Made by a program: the position numbers and the translations under genes. The notes under the pieces were generated by a model. It did not search any database, had not been told where the DNA came from, and saw only the letters and a list, made by a program, of their open reading frames with translations. 64,000 nt of DNA from Calvatia gigantea (taxonomy: Eukaryota > Basidiomycota > Agaricomycetes > Agaricales > Lycoperdaceae): contig JACAAK010000007.1 of the NCBI GenBank assembly GCA_025093985.1, forward strand, positions 992,001 to 1,056,000, in the 5' to 3' direction. Position 1 is the stretch's first letter; each line of letters opens with the position of its first letter. Positions 1 to 12,302 of this stretch are shown piece by piece.

Positions 1-150
1 TCACTCGATGTTACGTTGTTTGACCCCCTTTGCCCAGGATGTGTGAGGTCTGGGGCGTTTTCCCGTCCACATCCGATAGTACGGAAGGTTTGAACCCCAT
101 CCCCTGCGCAGAGACGTGCGCCCGATGATACTCAATTCCCCACAGGCGAT

Positions 151-165
151 TCTTCTTATACCCCA
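151..165 (+). promoter_or_regulatory. Degenerate TATA-like site of LAAO-A
   Basis: A TTATAC stretch lies about 45 bases before the LAAO-A start codon, where the two other LAAO copies carry TTATAA. The whole 200 bases upstream of the start are alignable among the three LAAO copies, so this is a shared promoter region rather than a chance match. Confidence 0.4.
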
Positions 166-204
166 AACAGCATCCACCTAGGTTGAGACACCCCCGGCCA
201 CAAA

Positions 205-2346
205 ATGTCTGTTTTTCTTGACGCATCCACCTCTACGTTGCCATATGATGTGTATGCTCATCATGGTCGTAGTATCATCGAGGCGTTTCACAAGGAAATA
301 GAGGCTGGTGGCATCAGCACCCCAGTGCAGGCCCCCCTCCCAACGTGCAATCTCCACAGCTTACCCCGGATCGCGTTGGGATTTGGGAGCTGGTCAGTAC
401 TTGCCTTTTCTCCGAGGTAAGGTGGTCCGCTTTCCATTGGCTAATACCTTGTTTTCGTAGGAGCTGGCGGGCTGTATACGGCGCTGATACTCGATGACTT
501 GGGCATTTCGTACGAAATCCTGAAGCACAGGGCGATGTCGGTGGCCGACTCTTCATATATACGTTCCCCGACAAAACAGGAGCGCCCTGTAACTACTTTG
601 ACGTTGGTGGTATGCGTTTCCCTAAGATTGACTCCATGAAGCACGTATTCAACCTCTTCGAGTATGACAAGCCCAATCAGGATGGCATCGCTCTCAAGGC
701 CAAGGTTCAACCGTACTATTTTGTTAGCAGCAATAATAATGCGATCTTCTCCTACAACTGCGCGACTGTCAGACAGAACGCTGTTCCAGAGGGTGATCCG
801 TTCAAGATTAGAGAAGTAATCCGAGGCGTTCCCAACCTAGATTCGTACATCAAAGTCGGCGCTGAGGCCATCGTCCGTGTGTCCTTGACCCCTTCGCTAC
901 ACGTCTCTTGGAGGATTTAGAAACGGGGAAGGAGGACCGATGGGAATATCTCCAGAGTTTTGACATGCACTCCACCCGATCCTACATGTCGACCATCTAC
1001 ATACCAAGCAAGAAACTCACCGGCCTCGGCGTGCCAAAGACACATTTTCCAGCTGACATCGTTAATTGGTGCGAGACCCTCGACAGATCTACTGGGTCGT
1101 ACGACCGTGCCTTGTCAGAGGCGGTTTTATTGGCCACTGCGTTAGCTCATGTTCCTGAGTCCTCTGAACCTCGTCTCGCGCAGTGGTTTTGTATCGAGTT
1201 GGTACATCCCCTCGATCTCTTACCTGTATCGGATCACTGAACTTCGGAACTTGTTTCTTAGAGGTGGAGCAAACCAAATCGCGCAAGCCATGGCCCAATA
1301 CATCAAAAAACGCCAGCCAAATGTATCAACTCGAGAGTAATTGCAATTGGTCTTGACCAAGGTGGTAAATCCATGGACGTCGTCACAGATGGCAACAAGC
1401 ACCACCGCTTCTCCCATGTCATTTCTACGATACCTCTCCCTGTTCTCCGCACGCTCGTTCTACCTGGTTCCAAGCTTACGCCCATGCAAACCAGCGCCTT
1501 GCGTCAGCTCAACTACGGACAATCAGCCAAGATTGGGGTTCAGTTCAAGACGGCGTGGTGGACAACAGCTTTGGACAAGGATGGGATACCACTCAACATT
1601 GTAGGAGAGCAGACGGACTACACACACACACACCGACCGGGTCTTGCGGTCCGTTATATACCCGTCGTTCGGAAACATCCAAGATGGCAAGACGACGACG
1701 CTTATCGCGAGCTATTACTGGATTGGGGACTCGGAAAAGCTTGTGGCCTTGATCGAGAAAGATCCGCCAAGCCTCATTATGCTTATCTTGAGAGAGCTCG
1801 CCGAGATACACAACGTCACTGTTGACTTCCTGCAAAATGAGTTAATCGATTACATGGTATGGAGTTGGACGACGGACGTAAATACGATGGGTGAGTATTC
1901 CCATGTTCTTTCGAGCGCCGACCCCAACGTCCTTACGTTTTTGAACAGGTGCTTTTGCGTTTTTCCAGGCAGGAAAGTTCGGAAACGTGTACACAAGCTT
2001 AACGACTGCTGCTGCGGACAATCGTCTTCATTTTGCAGGAGAAGCTATCAGCGTTCGCCATGCATGGGTGGGGAGTGCACTCGACAGCGCCTGGCGAGCC
2101 GTCAACGAGATGCTGTATTTTTTTCCCGAGAAATATCGCGAAAAGTCTTTCAAAAACTGGGGTTACAACCCCGAATGATTCAGGCGGAAACAGACGGACA
2201 GAGAAGGGACGACCTTCTGATCATCAACACCACTCCCCGATCGACTCCCCTACTGGTATATCAAAACCCGCTCCTGTTATACCAGAGCCGGAGGACGATT
2301 TGGTCTTCCAACAGTTGAAACACCTCAGTCCCGAGTACTTTTGCTG
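205..2346 (+). pseudogene. LAAO-A, decayed L-amino-acid-oxidase-like flavoenzyme
   Basis: This is a relic of a flavin amine oxidase. Its pieces align throughout with LAAO-B and LAAO-C: the N-terminus (MSVFLDASTSTLPYDVYAHH), the GAGGLYTALILDDLG nucleotide-binding segment, the MRFPKI block near 612, the FDMHSTRSYMS block near 958, and the C-terminal FAGEAISVRHAWV block near 2,035. Reading frame is lost several times relative to the paralogues: before the first intron, by one base near 520, near 875, near 1,325, and around the CA-rich stretch at 1,620. Intron positions of the family are still recognisable. Intact relatives oxidise L-amino acids to keto acids with ammonia and hydrogen peroxide. 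With this many frameshifts it cannot make a full protein. Confidence 0.9.
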
Positions 2347-2859
2347 ATGATTTGAAAAACGGACGGTAGAGGGATTTACATTGTTCTTGGTGATAAGTTT
2401 GGATATCTCACCCTTGTTTGTTGTACTGTCGTAGTTTTCCGAAGGGCATAAGGAATTAAATAATTTGATATATGCCCCCAACTGAATGCTACCTTGATCA
2501 CCAGGGTCAAACATCCATTCTTACAAGAAGGCGACTAAGTGGACAGGGCTAAGGGGACCCGGAGCGAAAGCGAAGGTTTTGAAAGGTGCTTACGCCAGGG
2601 ATCGGGAGACGGGTTTCAATAGAACTACACGGGCAGATTAGGAAGGAAATAAAAGGCGAGTGTCGGATGGACACGATAGATCTCAGTCTTCTACTACCAT
2701 CTTCGAATAAACCAGTAGGCATGGTACTGGTCATACCATGTGGCTCACAGAAGAGCAAAAGACGACGATGGGCAATGTGCAAAGTGGGAACTCAAACTTA
2801 AAATAACCCGATCACACGAAACCTACAAGTCGTCTAACCCTGACCAGGCCTGCTTGTCA
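2347..2859. other. Intergenic sequence downstream of LAAO-A
   Basis: No gene is seen. The part just after the stop is AT-rich and resembles a 3' untranslated region; parts align with the sequence after LAAO-C, consistent with the cassette duplication. Confidence 0.5.
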
Positions 2860-4430
2860 ACTTCAGGATGGTCTGGCAATTACTCATCCTTCTGCTCCAG
2901 CTGGGCGTTACGTGCTTTGCAGCGAATGACCCGCCGTCATCCTCTTCCCACCTTCTCCAACTCCGTGGGCTTCAGGCCGTGAACCTCTGGCGGCTCGATC
3001 AGCAAGAGGCTCATGAACAACGAGCCACGCGGCGTGATCTTCCCCTTCATAATGGCCCTATTGTCCAGGATGGTTGGAAAACCTCCGAAGCGGACATCCT
3101 CGAATTCCAAAATGCTAAGGACGCGTCAGTAGAGGAGTTGAGCCCCAATAGTTTATCGAGCTTACCATCCACCTTCCACGCGGGTGTAACTCTTGCTGCA
3201 AGTCGAAAACTGGCAATACGTGGAAATTATCCGCAATCCGTAAACCCCAAATGTTCGTCTCACCTCGAAAATTCCATCACCGTCGTCGACGCCATTCTCC
3301 TCAGCGACATATTCAAAGAAACAGCTCAAAGGCCTGTTTGGGTTGGCAGATTTGGAGCACGACGACGGTTTCGCTTCCGTCCTTTCTGTACCCCTACTTC
3401 CTCTCCCGGAATACTGTTTGTTGATATCAGTCACCCCTCATCTCCCGGCAACCGAAGAACTGGGATTCGAAAGTCGGCAGTACGCGCTTTGATGACTTCT
3501 GTGTGGCCCTGAGTGCCCCGTTGCATAGCGTTACGACGCGGCGCGGCTGAGCTTCCCTGGCCACCCGGAACGGATGGTCGAAATTGAAGAAGGGTTCGCT
3601 CTGGACTTCTCGATTGTCAACTGCGTGGGTTACATCAGGCACCATTCGGTTTAAGATGCCGGACAACTGTTGAGGATGAAGGTGCTTCTTCGTTCAACCT
3701 TCGGAGTGATGAACGCTGATTCCCTTCTTTCTTGGGCAGTGCTTCGGAACGTACAATGACACTCAGCACCAAGGGACAAGCTCAGACCAGGACTGGGGGC
3801 GTGGATATTCCAAGTTTGCACGCAATGGGGATACTCTACTGTTCGTCCACCTCCACTCCCCCCTCCTATCCCAGGAGCTCACTCGTTTTATTTCCTCCCT
3901 AGACGACACCTTCCGACCCAAGACAATCACATATCCTTTCCCGTCTTATCACATCGCCCTATGAATCCAAGATTTGCAGACAAGCATATTTCCTTGGTGA
4001 GTTCCACCATTGCCAAACATCACCCCCCGTGAATGCATTGGGAGACTCCGATATTCCTGCTGACCGGTTGGCTATAACCGACGGTGAAGGCGCAGCGAAC
4101 TCTTCTCTAATGATATACCACATTGATTCTCGGGTGGGGTAGCCGACCCATGGGGACCGGTTATCCAACCTGGCAATGACGCCCGACCGAAGCCTGATAC
4201 GACTTTGAAACCCTTCAAGTTGATCCATGGTAAGCTTTGTCTTCAACTTTCGCCCTCCTTGGGGCCGAATGGACTGTTAAATGTCGGTTTTAGGTGCCGA
4301 ACACCACTGGGACGAGAATGGTTTACCCGATTTGATGGCTGAGCCGGAAGTGATCAAAGGAATTCACGCAGCTGAGGCAGCATTTGTTGAGGAATGGCCG
4401 GCTGACTGGAAACCCCTCAGCAAGAACTGA
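2860..4430 (+). pseudogene. Locus X1, unidentified duplicated gene relic
   Basis: I do not recognise this gene. The stretch is alignable with 50,440-51,840, after LAAO-C, so it belongs to the duplicated cassette. The best coding signal is a plus-strand final exon at 4,294-4,430, preceded by a good intron (donor GTAAGC near 4,229, acceptor TTTTAG at 4,288-4,293). It encodes about 45 residues beginning AEHHWDENGLPDLMAEPEV and ending in TGA. Upstream, an open plus-strand stretch shared with the other copy (PYESK.C then ADRLA) runs from about 3,955 to 4,140 and is interrupted by a stop near 4,138. Between 2,980 and 3,670 both strands have protein-like stretches and I could not settle the coding strand. 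At least part of the locus is broken. Confidence 0.4.
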
Positions 4431-4680
4431 AGGCGGACCGATCTAAGTGAAGGATGAGGATACCAGAGGTTACGTTGGATCTATACAGCGGAGATATGTA
4501 TACTTATACTCTTTGAGCCGGGATGTTCTGAGGCTCTGGCATAAGTGACTTTGGTTGGAGTATCTACATCTCAACAACTCATGGTCTTGACATCTAGTGC
4601 CGCACAGCCAATTTGGACTATGCAATTCGCACCTTGAAGTATCCCCCGGCCAATCCGACGGCTTAGTATTTAGATGATTT
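4431..4680 (+). repeat. Element M, copy 1 (about 240 bp interspersed repeat)
   Basis: This stretch aligns with 9,605-9,870, starting from the shared phrase CTAAGTGAAGGATGA and running through a TATACTTATACTCTT core. A third copy at 43,500-43,770 carries the same core in reverse orientation. No coding capacity is seen. Length and lack of genes suggest a MITE-like or other short mobile repeat, but I see no clear terminal inverted repeats. Confidence 0.5.
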
Positions 4681-6002
4681 TCTTAAATTCGTGACACAGG
4701 TGCATGTCTCTAATCTCCTCAAAAAAGGATGTCCTTTGGATTGGATACGACACTTCCCCGCACCCGTTGAGTTATCGATGCACCCACGAAGCCATTCCCG
4801 AAAAGTAATTCTCGATATGTAATTGCTCGGGCCGAAGCCCTGCGGAGACGTGCACCCGCACAGGATAGCCCACAGGCAGGTCAATAGGTCGTAACTCCCC
4901 CTCATGATTGGCCTGGTGCACCAGCGGTGTCGCTCTTACCACCATTGGACGCTTAATTGAAAACGGCCACGCCAGTATACCCCTTGTCCCTTCTAACCAA
5001 CATCTTGCCGTCGCTCCAGTCGTTGTCCTTCCGGACCACTCACTATCCCAATCACCACCAGTTTCTGCGAACATTTAGGCATCACCCTCCACCGTTCCCA
5101 CCACCATTGCAAGAATTATGAACGCCTACCCAATCCCCGCCCAAGGTGCTCCATTGGTCTCGACATCTGTATCCACTCCCACCCCGTCTTCTTCATGAAC
5201 TGGTGTCCCCAAAGCAATCTGCAGAGTCAGTAACCATCGCCGTTGCATGCTCCGCATTATTTGTCCTCCCTCTTCTGAACTCTCAACCGCCTCCTGGACT
5301 TGCATATCTACAAAACCATTGAACAGTGCCCGGCCCCACGGACTTCCTGTGGGACCATGATCCCTCTCGTACAAACCGGCTTTGGCGTCCTGTTGATTAT
5401 TTTTCCTTCATGTTTCCATACTCATTTTCCAGATTCTTGCTTGTTCCTCCGGGTTTCATTTTGCGTCGTAACGCTTTGAAAGAATGCGGGTATCTTTCGT
5501 TTCCACATGGATGGTCGACTGTCAAATGCATTGTTGCTGGCACGATTCCCCATCAAGTATTATTGGACTTGATGTATTCCGCAAGACCTCGGATATCCTT
5601 ACTCTTCACAATCTTCAGCTTCTGGGCGCGCTTCCGCTCCCAGTGGTCACCCATGATTCTGCGTGTTTCCTGTTATTATCCGACAAGGATCCACATCCTG
5701 GCAGGCAACCGAGAGTGTTAAGGTGGGAGTGATCAGATGATTAGGTCATTCGAGTGCATTACCGTTTCCGATTATCTCGCCTACTTTTAGAAGGCCACTC
5801 TGACTGTGGGTTAGGCTTTAACATTCGAAATCTCATTGTTGCATAATGGGAGAAGAGGAAATCACTCGCGACCGAAAAAGCTGCCAAACACTATCGTACA
5901 TACACACACCATCGTTGTTACTATTTGCCCCTACCCTACCTCCCTTGTTGATTGCTCGCCCGCCCCCTGTCTCACCTACGATACCGCCATTTCTAATCAC
6001 TT
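4681..6002. other. Region with no firm gene; possible short relic
   Basis: No recognisable family is present. A start codon at 5,118 opens a Ser/Thr/Pro-rich stretch (MNAYPIPAQGAPLVSTS), and a second open stretch ends at 5,732 (IIGLDVFRKTSDILTLHNLQ). These could be pieces of one decayed plus-strand gene, but stops and frame changes separate them and no splice model connects them convincingly. Confidence 0.25.
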
Positions 6003-8086
6003 CTACTGTGAGTTCGCCCAGTTCCCCAAAGTCGGAATGGACGGGACAAAGAAGTACTCCCCACCTCTCGAAGTCACGAAGAAAGGGTTGTCAGCCCCGG
6101 GTGGGGGTTCAGCCCCTTTTGCAGTGACTTTCGCGAACCCTAACACCGAGACGTTCTCATCGGTGGCCCCAGTATCGGATACAAGGGCGAGATCGACCTG
6201 ATCTCCGTCCTTGAACTGGTAGACTTTCTTGAGTTCGGCTGCCTTGGTTTCTCCAGAAGATCCTTTCGGGGGTGGTCCGCCGATAATAGGATCTTGGCCT
6301 AATTACTCCTGTAAACATCCATGGCCAAAAAAGTGATAACACGAACTGACCGTGTTTCTGGGGGATGAGAGATGTGGGGGGGAAGTAATCATTGTTGCCA
6401 TATCCAGTCGCCTGACGAACAAATCCGTTGTCAAGACTTGACATATAACAGTTGAAAAGTAGACCGCGAGGGCTCGGTTTGGTTGGATCATAATTCTCCT
6501 TCTCCTCGGGTGTAACCTAACAAGGTACATGTCAGAAGGCGAAAGACAAGGTATTGATGTTCGGTTCACCTCTGGTCCATATGGAAGCCCGCCACGCACA
6601 ATGGAACTACTCTCGAGGAATTTCTTGTCAAGGTACGGATCCAAGTTACGTGGTGCTGTCTTTCGGGTGTGGCTTGTGAACGGACAATAGTAGTCGCTTG
6701 GCTCGTTCGGGGAGATGTCTGGGTTATCCCGAACGACATAGTCATAATTATTATTCTGGCTCGGGTCCCTAGCCATGTCCCGATCGTCACGGAACGGACA
6801 TCTGGCTAAGGGAGCCCCCTTTGAATGACCTTACTGTCAGAAGCGGTCGAAAAGAGGAGAGGAAGCGACGCACAGACCGCCACCTTCCGACGAGTCGAGC
6901 ACCAAAGAGCCCAGCCCCCTCTCCGTCAGTTAACGGAGGGTCAATGGTTCCACCCGGAATAAATTCCCTCCAACGTTTTCCATTCGTTATCACGAATTCA
7001 TCCCATCCAATGACATCTTGCTCTAGCTTTCTGAAAACCATTATCGTACCGTCCTTGGTCCAGGCAGGTCGTTTGACCTTGTTATGCGGGTCTTCCAAAA
7101 CGGGATCGCCCTTGTAGCCCATCAGGATCACTCCAGGATCGACTCGAGTCTGTCCCGGTCGTGGAGCGACGACCCCCCTGCAGGTGGCGATTTATAAAAA
7201 CCCAGGTAAAAGGGAGAAGGGGCGGATTACCTTATAGCTGGCTGCGAAACGCTGTCCTTATATCCGAAATGTTCATGGCCCTTGAACCCGTCCGGTCGAG
7301 CCCTTCCCTCGACTGGTTTGCCGCCAGCTACGGTGATCGATGATCCAAAGTGGGCCATGACCTCCTCCTGACGCCTTCTCACAATCTTTTTGTGCTGCGG
7401 TTACATTGATATTCAGTATCTAAATCAATTTATAGAAGAAATTCAAACGTACTCTTGCCAGCGACGGTGACCACGCCGTGCAATGCGCCCGTATCGTCAC
7501 CCACGGATCCGTTTACAGGGTCGGAATTTGGCTTATTGAATATGCCATCCCAGGTACCCTGGTCGCCCAAAAACCCCTTGTTGTCCTTCATGCAAAACTT
7601 GTCAAAGCGCGTATCTCCTGTCGGCTCCCTGACACCAAGGATGTTCAAGCCCGTTCGGCTAAAGGCGATCTGGAGGTGCGGGACCCCAATCTTTGGAATT
7701 TCGACTTCCAGTGATCCTAGCGCAGCAACTTTTGCTTTCGCCTCGTTGATTTCTAGTAGAGTGTTGATGACGTCCTCGGAGCTTGTTGGTTTGAACTGCT
7801 TGAGAGCGCCCTTGAATGCTGCCACGTCATTGATCCTAAAGAAAATGAAGTTTTCCGCCGCCTGTCACAATATATGAGAAGGGCATCCCTCAGACCCTCG
7901 AAAACAATGATGGGGACCAACTTTTGGAAATAAATAAATAACGTCGCCTTGAACGTTTTTGGGATTAGGTAGCTCCACATCTGACGGCACCTGGGTTTGG
8001 CCCGGTTGGGTCAGAAGAGGAATGATGGAACGTCGGGGGAGGCTACTGAAGGTTTCGAGAGAGTACTGGACATGAGAGTCTCCCAT
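6003..8086 (-). pseudogene. DyP1, DyP-type peroxidase with one frameshift
   Basis: Seven exons match those of the DyP-vWA gene at 53,803-57,136: 8,086-7,922; 7,861-7,453; 7,394-7,231; 7,177-6,874; 6,818-6,570; 6,516-6,351; 6,298-6,003. Exons 4, 5 and 6 have identical lengths (304, 249, 166). Exon 3 is 164 bases instead of 163, an extra base near 7,360 that shifts the frame; no alternative splice site I tried restores it. The axial-histidine block CPFTSHTRKTAPR and the RGGLPYGPE block are kept, but the usual GXXDG motif reads GYKDS. Family members oxidise dyes and phenolics with hydrogen peroxide. Unlike its paralogue, this copy ends shortly after the peroxidase part (stop 6,003-6,005) and no vWA exons follow. 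Probably non-functional, unless the extra base is a sequencing error. Confidence 0.82.
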
Positions 8087-8115
8087 TATGTTGAACAAAA
8101 CAAGCCGTGTATGTT

Positions 8116-9290
8116 TCTAGACCTCCTGAAGCAGACGTTATTTAAAGGCCCACCCAAGAGCACCCGACAAGTACGAAAATTTACAAACTTGGACGAAGGC
8201 CCAAAGACCCCAAATGATACATAGACATTATCGATACCGTTGCATTCATAGCGCCATTGGATTGGGGTGACATCTGTTCTGTGAAAACTACATGTCAATC
8301 TGTCAAAGCTTCTTTCACAGCCTGTATGGAATGTGCGGGTTCAATTCCTGGATTTTACAGCATTATTGTCAGACTCGGATGCTTCGTGGTAAGTCAAGTG
8401 ACATAAGTACGCCAAAAGTGTGGGGTTCGTTCTTATCGATGATCATGGCTATGAGGATGGTATCAACGATGAGAAGATACCAGGCGCCTCAATTCTGCTT
8501 GGTTGTGTTAGGTTAAGCGGTGATTACTTTTCGGTGACAATCTAGCGGAGCCAGTTTGTGTAGAAGGCCATCTAAGCCAGTAGCTCCGGCAGGAGCTACT
8601 CAAGCCACCATTCATTTACATGGTACGGCATTAGCGCACTAGCCAACCTCCTTGAGAAATGGGGTGCCTTCAGCAAATCCAGGGAAGCCACACCAAACCG
8701 GAGAATGTCACGCGTCGATGAGATGCCACTGGAAGTGCTCTAGGGGACGAACGAAATGAGGGCGAGGAATGACATCTACCCATATACCATATTGCGGAAA
8801 CATTTACACTGTAACTTTACTTTCCCTTTGCTTTCTTTCATACTACGACAAATACATGCCGCAATTCAAACACTTATGCAGAGTTCAACAATAACAGCAC
8901 CCACAACACGATCCGTCCCCCGAACTAACCACGCCATGCCACCCATCAAGCTTCTGAGCCAGGATTCTTGAAACGGAACAGGGCATGATTGAATATTGAT
9001 TCATGATTGATTGATAGAAACCCTATATTTGGTCTCACTGGGGATGGAGCAGCTCAATAGTCACTGCGCTCCCCATCTTCGGTCGAGCGATCGTTCAATT
9101 ACAGATATAGTACAGCGCAAAGGGAACCGATATGGTAGGTAGTGTATCGCATATTTTCTCACGAGACATTTCTGGAAGAGGTTTTCGGCCTTTTCAATAA
9201 TACGTAAGTGTCAGTCCTAAACTCGTTGGTAGGTTGAGGTAGAAGTTCGCCTGAGCAAGACCAATCGGCTGTAAGTGAATTGTAGGTTCT
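8116..9290. repeat. Intergenic repeat R, copy 1
   Basis: About 1.2 kb that recurs, diverged but colinear, at 9,870-11,160 and 43,765-45,105, and partly at 40,937-41,400 and 57,165-57,960, always in the same orientation. Shared landmarks are a CCTGGAT.TTACAGCATTA phrase (8,350), GGTACGGCATTAGC (8,622), and CTTTCAT.CTACGAC (8,836). Copies 1 and 4 lie directly upstream of DyP genes. No conserved reading frame is seen, so it is best read as duplicated intergenic and promoter sequence. Confidence 0.7.
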
Positions 9291-9371
9291 GACTGAGCGC
9301 ACCCTGCCAAAAAGCAATCATCGATTTTGCTTCCTTAGCTCTGTGGTTGAGTTAGAGGGTAGAGGTTATGA

Positions 9372-9604
9372 ATGGGAGACTTAGCAGCGATTCGGCACAT
9401 GTTGAACCTTGGACTGTGCTCCTTCAAGAGTCTCCCCTTCAAACCAGATGTCAGCGTTCTTGTTGCTTGTCGAATTCGTCGTATGCATGTGATTGACAAC
9501 CAAAATGCGCTGTTTCACGCCCTCTACGGCAAATTCGATGTGCGGTATCTCCGCAATGGCATCCGGAGCCATATTATTACTTGCGCTAAAGAACGGACTC
9601 CAGC
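9372..9604 (-). pseudogene. V1, C-terminal remnant of a vWA-family gene
   Basis: Read on the minus strand this encodes a tail (PDAIAEIPHIEFAVEGVKQR, then NADIWFEGETLEGAQ) that aligns with the C-terminal module of V3 (PDAIAEKLHDEFAKEGLKQH, then NADTWFEEKTLAGAQ). The rest of the gene is missing: homology stops where element M copy 2 begins near 9,605. It is a truncated duplicate with no vWA domain left. Confidence 0.7.
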
Positions 9605-9869
9605 TCTAAGGTGAACCAACCTAAGTGAAGGATGAAGATGGCAGGGGTTATGCTGGATCCACACGCCGCGTGGATGTATACTTATACTCTTAGAACAAAG
9701 ACGTTCTTCTGATGCTGTGGAACAAGATGACTTTGTTGTGAGTATCAACACCACAGTAAGTCATGGCCTTGGTATTCAGTGCCGCGTAATTCCTTCGACC
9801 TACAGCCGCGCCTCTGTGTGAGAAATATCCCGTTGCTGTGTCCAAAGGACTTGCACGATGAAGAGCCTA
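9605..9869 (+). repeat. Element M, copy 2
   Basis: Same repeat as 4,431-4,680 and in the same orientation. The copy at 43,500-43,770 shares the left flank (AAGTGAAGGATGAAGAT) and the right flank (TTGCACGATG) but has the interior inverted. No gene is seen. Confidence 0.6.
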
Positions 9870-11160
9870 CCCGAGAGCGTCCGACAAGTATGGAAAACCA
9901 CGGACTTGTAAGAAACCCCAAAGACCAAAATGACGCATAGACATGATTGATACCGCTGCGTTCATAGCGCCGTTGAATTGGGGTGACTTCTGTTTTATGG
10001 AAACTACAGCCAATCTACCACAGCTTCGTCCACAGCTACCGTGGAGTGTGCAGGGTTCAGTTCCTGGATATTACAGCATTATTGCCAGATTTCTACACCC
10101 AGATGCTTCGTAGTGAGTCGAGTGACGGAAGTATACCGAAAGTGTGAGGTTTGTTCCTATCGGTGATCATGACTGCAGGGTGGTACCGAAATTGAAGAAG
10201 ATACTAGGCGCCTCAGTTCTACTTGGTTGGGTTAGGTTAAGCGGCGACTACTTTTCGGTGACAGTTTAGTGGTACCAGCTCGCGTAGAAGACCACCTGAG
10301 CCAGCAGCTCTGGCCGGAGCTACCCAATCCACCGTTACAGCATCGGTGCACTAGCCAACTTCTTGAGAAATAGAGTACCTTCAACAAATCCGGAAATACC
10401 CCACCCAAGCGGGGATGGCGTTGGTTGATGAGGCCTTGAGGTGCCACTGGAAGACTTCCAAGGGAACGACGGCATGAGGATGAGGAACGACACCATCCAC
10501 ATGCAACCTAGCCGGAACATCCACACCGTTTTTGCTTTCCCTTTTCTTTCATTCATAATACAACTAACACATGCTGCAATTCATGCACTTACACCCTTTA
10601 CACTGCCGTACTCCTTCGCACATCACTTTGGGACTTCTAATCTTCATGTACGCAGAGATCATACCATGCTGGGGGTGGGGTCACTTCGATTATTACCACC
10701 GCGCCTTAGTGCTTGTGGGCTTGTATAGAAATACAAAGTTGGACAAGCAACATGATTCAGTCCCCTCACTAACTACGCCACTCTACCCATCAATCTTCTG
10801 AGCCGGGATTCTTTTGATGGAACAGGACATGATTGAACCTTGAGCGTTGAATGTTAATCGATCGATAGCAACTCCTGTATTTGGTCTCACAGGAGCTGGA
10901 GTTGTTCTATAGCCACTTCTGAATGGGGTCCTGTGTTCGGTCAAGTAATTCTTCAAATACAGATTTGGTACAAATGAACCGGTACGGTAGGTAAAGTATT
11001 GCCTAGTTTCTGATAAGACATTTCTGGACGACGGTTTTGACCTTTTACACAATGCGTAACTGTCAGTCCTCTAAACTCATTGGTCGGTTGGGATAGAAGT
11101 TCACCTGAGCAAGACTAATCGGCTGCAGGTGGATAGTAGGTTCCAACCGGGGGCTCCCAA
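9870..11160. repeat. Intergenic repeat R, copy 2
   Basis: Colinear with R copy 1 and copy 3. It lies between V1/element M and V2 and carries the same landmark phrases (GGATATTACAGCATTATTGC near 10,065, GGTCTCACAGGAGCTGGAG near 10,882). No gene is seen. Confidence 0.7.
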
Positions 11161-11219
11161 CCAAAGGGTACTCGTGGGCTCTGTTCCCTTGGTTCTGCCG
11201 TTGGGTTAGTTGAAGTGCA

Positions 11220-12302
11220 TGAACGAGAGATTTAGTAACAATTCGGTACTTGTTGAATCTTGGGTCATGCTACTAGAGTCCCCACTGTAAATCAGATGTC
11301 AGTGTTCTGATCAACGGTCGAATTCGCCGCATGATGTCACCGATGACCAAAAGCGTTGTTTCACACCCTCTGTGGCAAACTCAGTGGGCAGTTTTTTCGC
11401 GATGGCGGCTGGGGCCAGTTCATCACTTTCCACCAACAAGCGGACTTGGGCTTTGTATTGGGTGACTGGGCACACACTGTCCGGTATTCCATCGCGGGGC
11501 CATGAATCGACGCGGGCTGGTTTTGGGATCGCTAATTTGGAAACTTTCCCCATATCAGGGAAGGAATTAGCGCCGGCAGAGGATAGGTCAGGATACTTGT
11601 TACCCAGTTCTTCTCCTCAGCCCGTCATAGAAGCCCTATGCGTTGTATACGCTTCAGTGAGAGTGGAGATATGAGGCGATAGACAATGGCCCGCCTTGTA
11701 ATGTTTAGACAAAGTAAGTTCGCAGGCAAGCGCGTACTTTGGGCGGTGTCAAAATCGAATTACTCACGGGCGTCGGGGAACCTCCATATATCTCGCACAC
11801 CAAAGTGACAAAGTGATACCACCGCGAGCCATCCTAGATGCAATACCGAGCGGATCGATTTCTGAGTGATGCCAGGAAAGTCTTGACAGCATGGAGGGTG
11901 GGTGCTCACGAGAAGGGCAGCCCTCAGGAAAGCCATCACCATCTTCTCCAATACCGTGAGGCGGCGGGCCGGTAATAAAAATCGCGGCCTTTGCCGCCCC
12001 GTCGCCCCACTTCACATTCAAAGCATTGGCCAAGGCGTCACTTTGACACTCAGGTCCATCACCACCGCCTGTCGCGGTCAAACTTTCAAGGTTATCAGCG
12101 AGATTTCCAGGGTTGGTACTAAACGGATAAACCTTGGTGACAAGCAATTCGTCTTGGGGCGGATGGTCATCGAAGGCAACAAGGCCAAATCTGAGGTCGG
12201 ATGGGGCAAAGCGACCCTGCGCAGATCTGGTTGATTCTCTTTCGGGCGCTGTCGGTATATGGCACTTGGGAACCAGTAAAGTCTTGGAGAAACAAGACAT
12301 CA
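11220..12302 (-). pseudogene. V2, broken vWA-domain gene
   Basis: The first vWA exon runs from 12,302 to 11,910. It is 393 bases where V3 and the DyP-vWA gene have 407, so 14 bases are missing near 12,220 and the frame is lost. Downstream the GGGDGPECQSDAL block is intact, but the third metal-site motif reads ITGPPPHG instead of ITDSPPHG, so the aspartate of the MIDAS-type site is gone. A second exon with DPLGIASRMARGGITL follows, then a degenerate C-terminal module reaching about 11,300. The gene is head-to-head with LAAO-B, as V3 is with LAAO-C. vWA domains usually bind protein partners through a metal ion; this copy is most likely dead. Confidence 0.78.

Noticed and set aside
1644..2318. 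224-codon open frame over the end of LAAO-A
   Set aside because: The frame is not that of the LAAO paralogues for most of its length; it is a by-product of frameshifts in the pseudogene.
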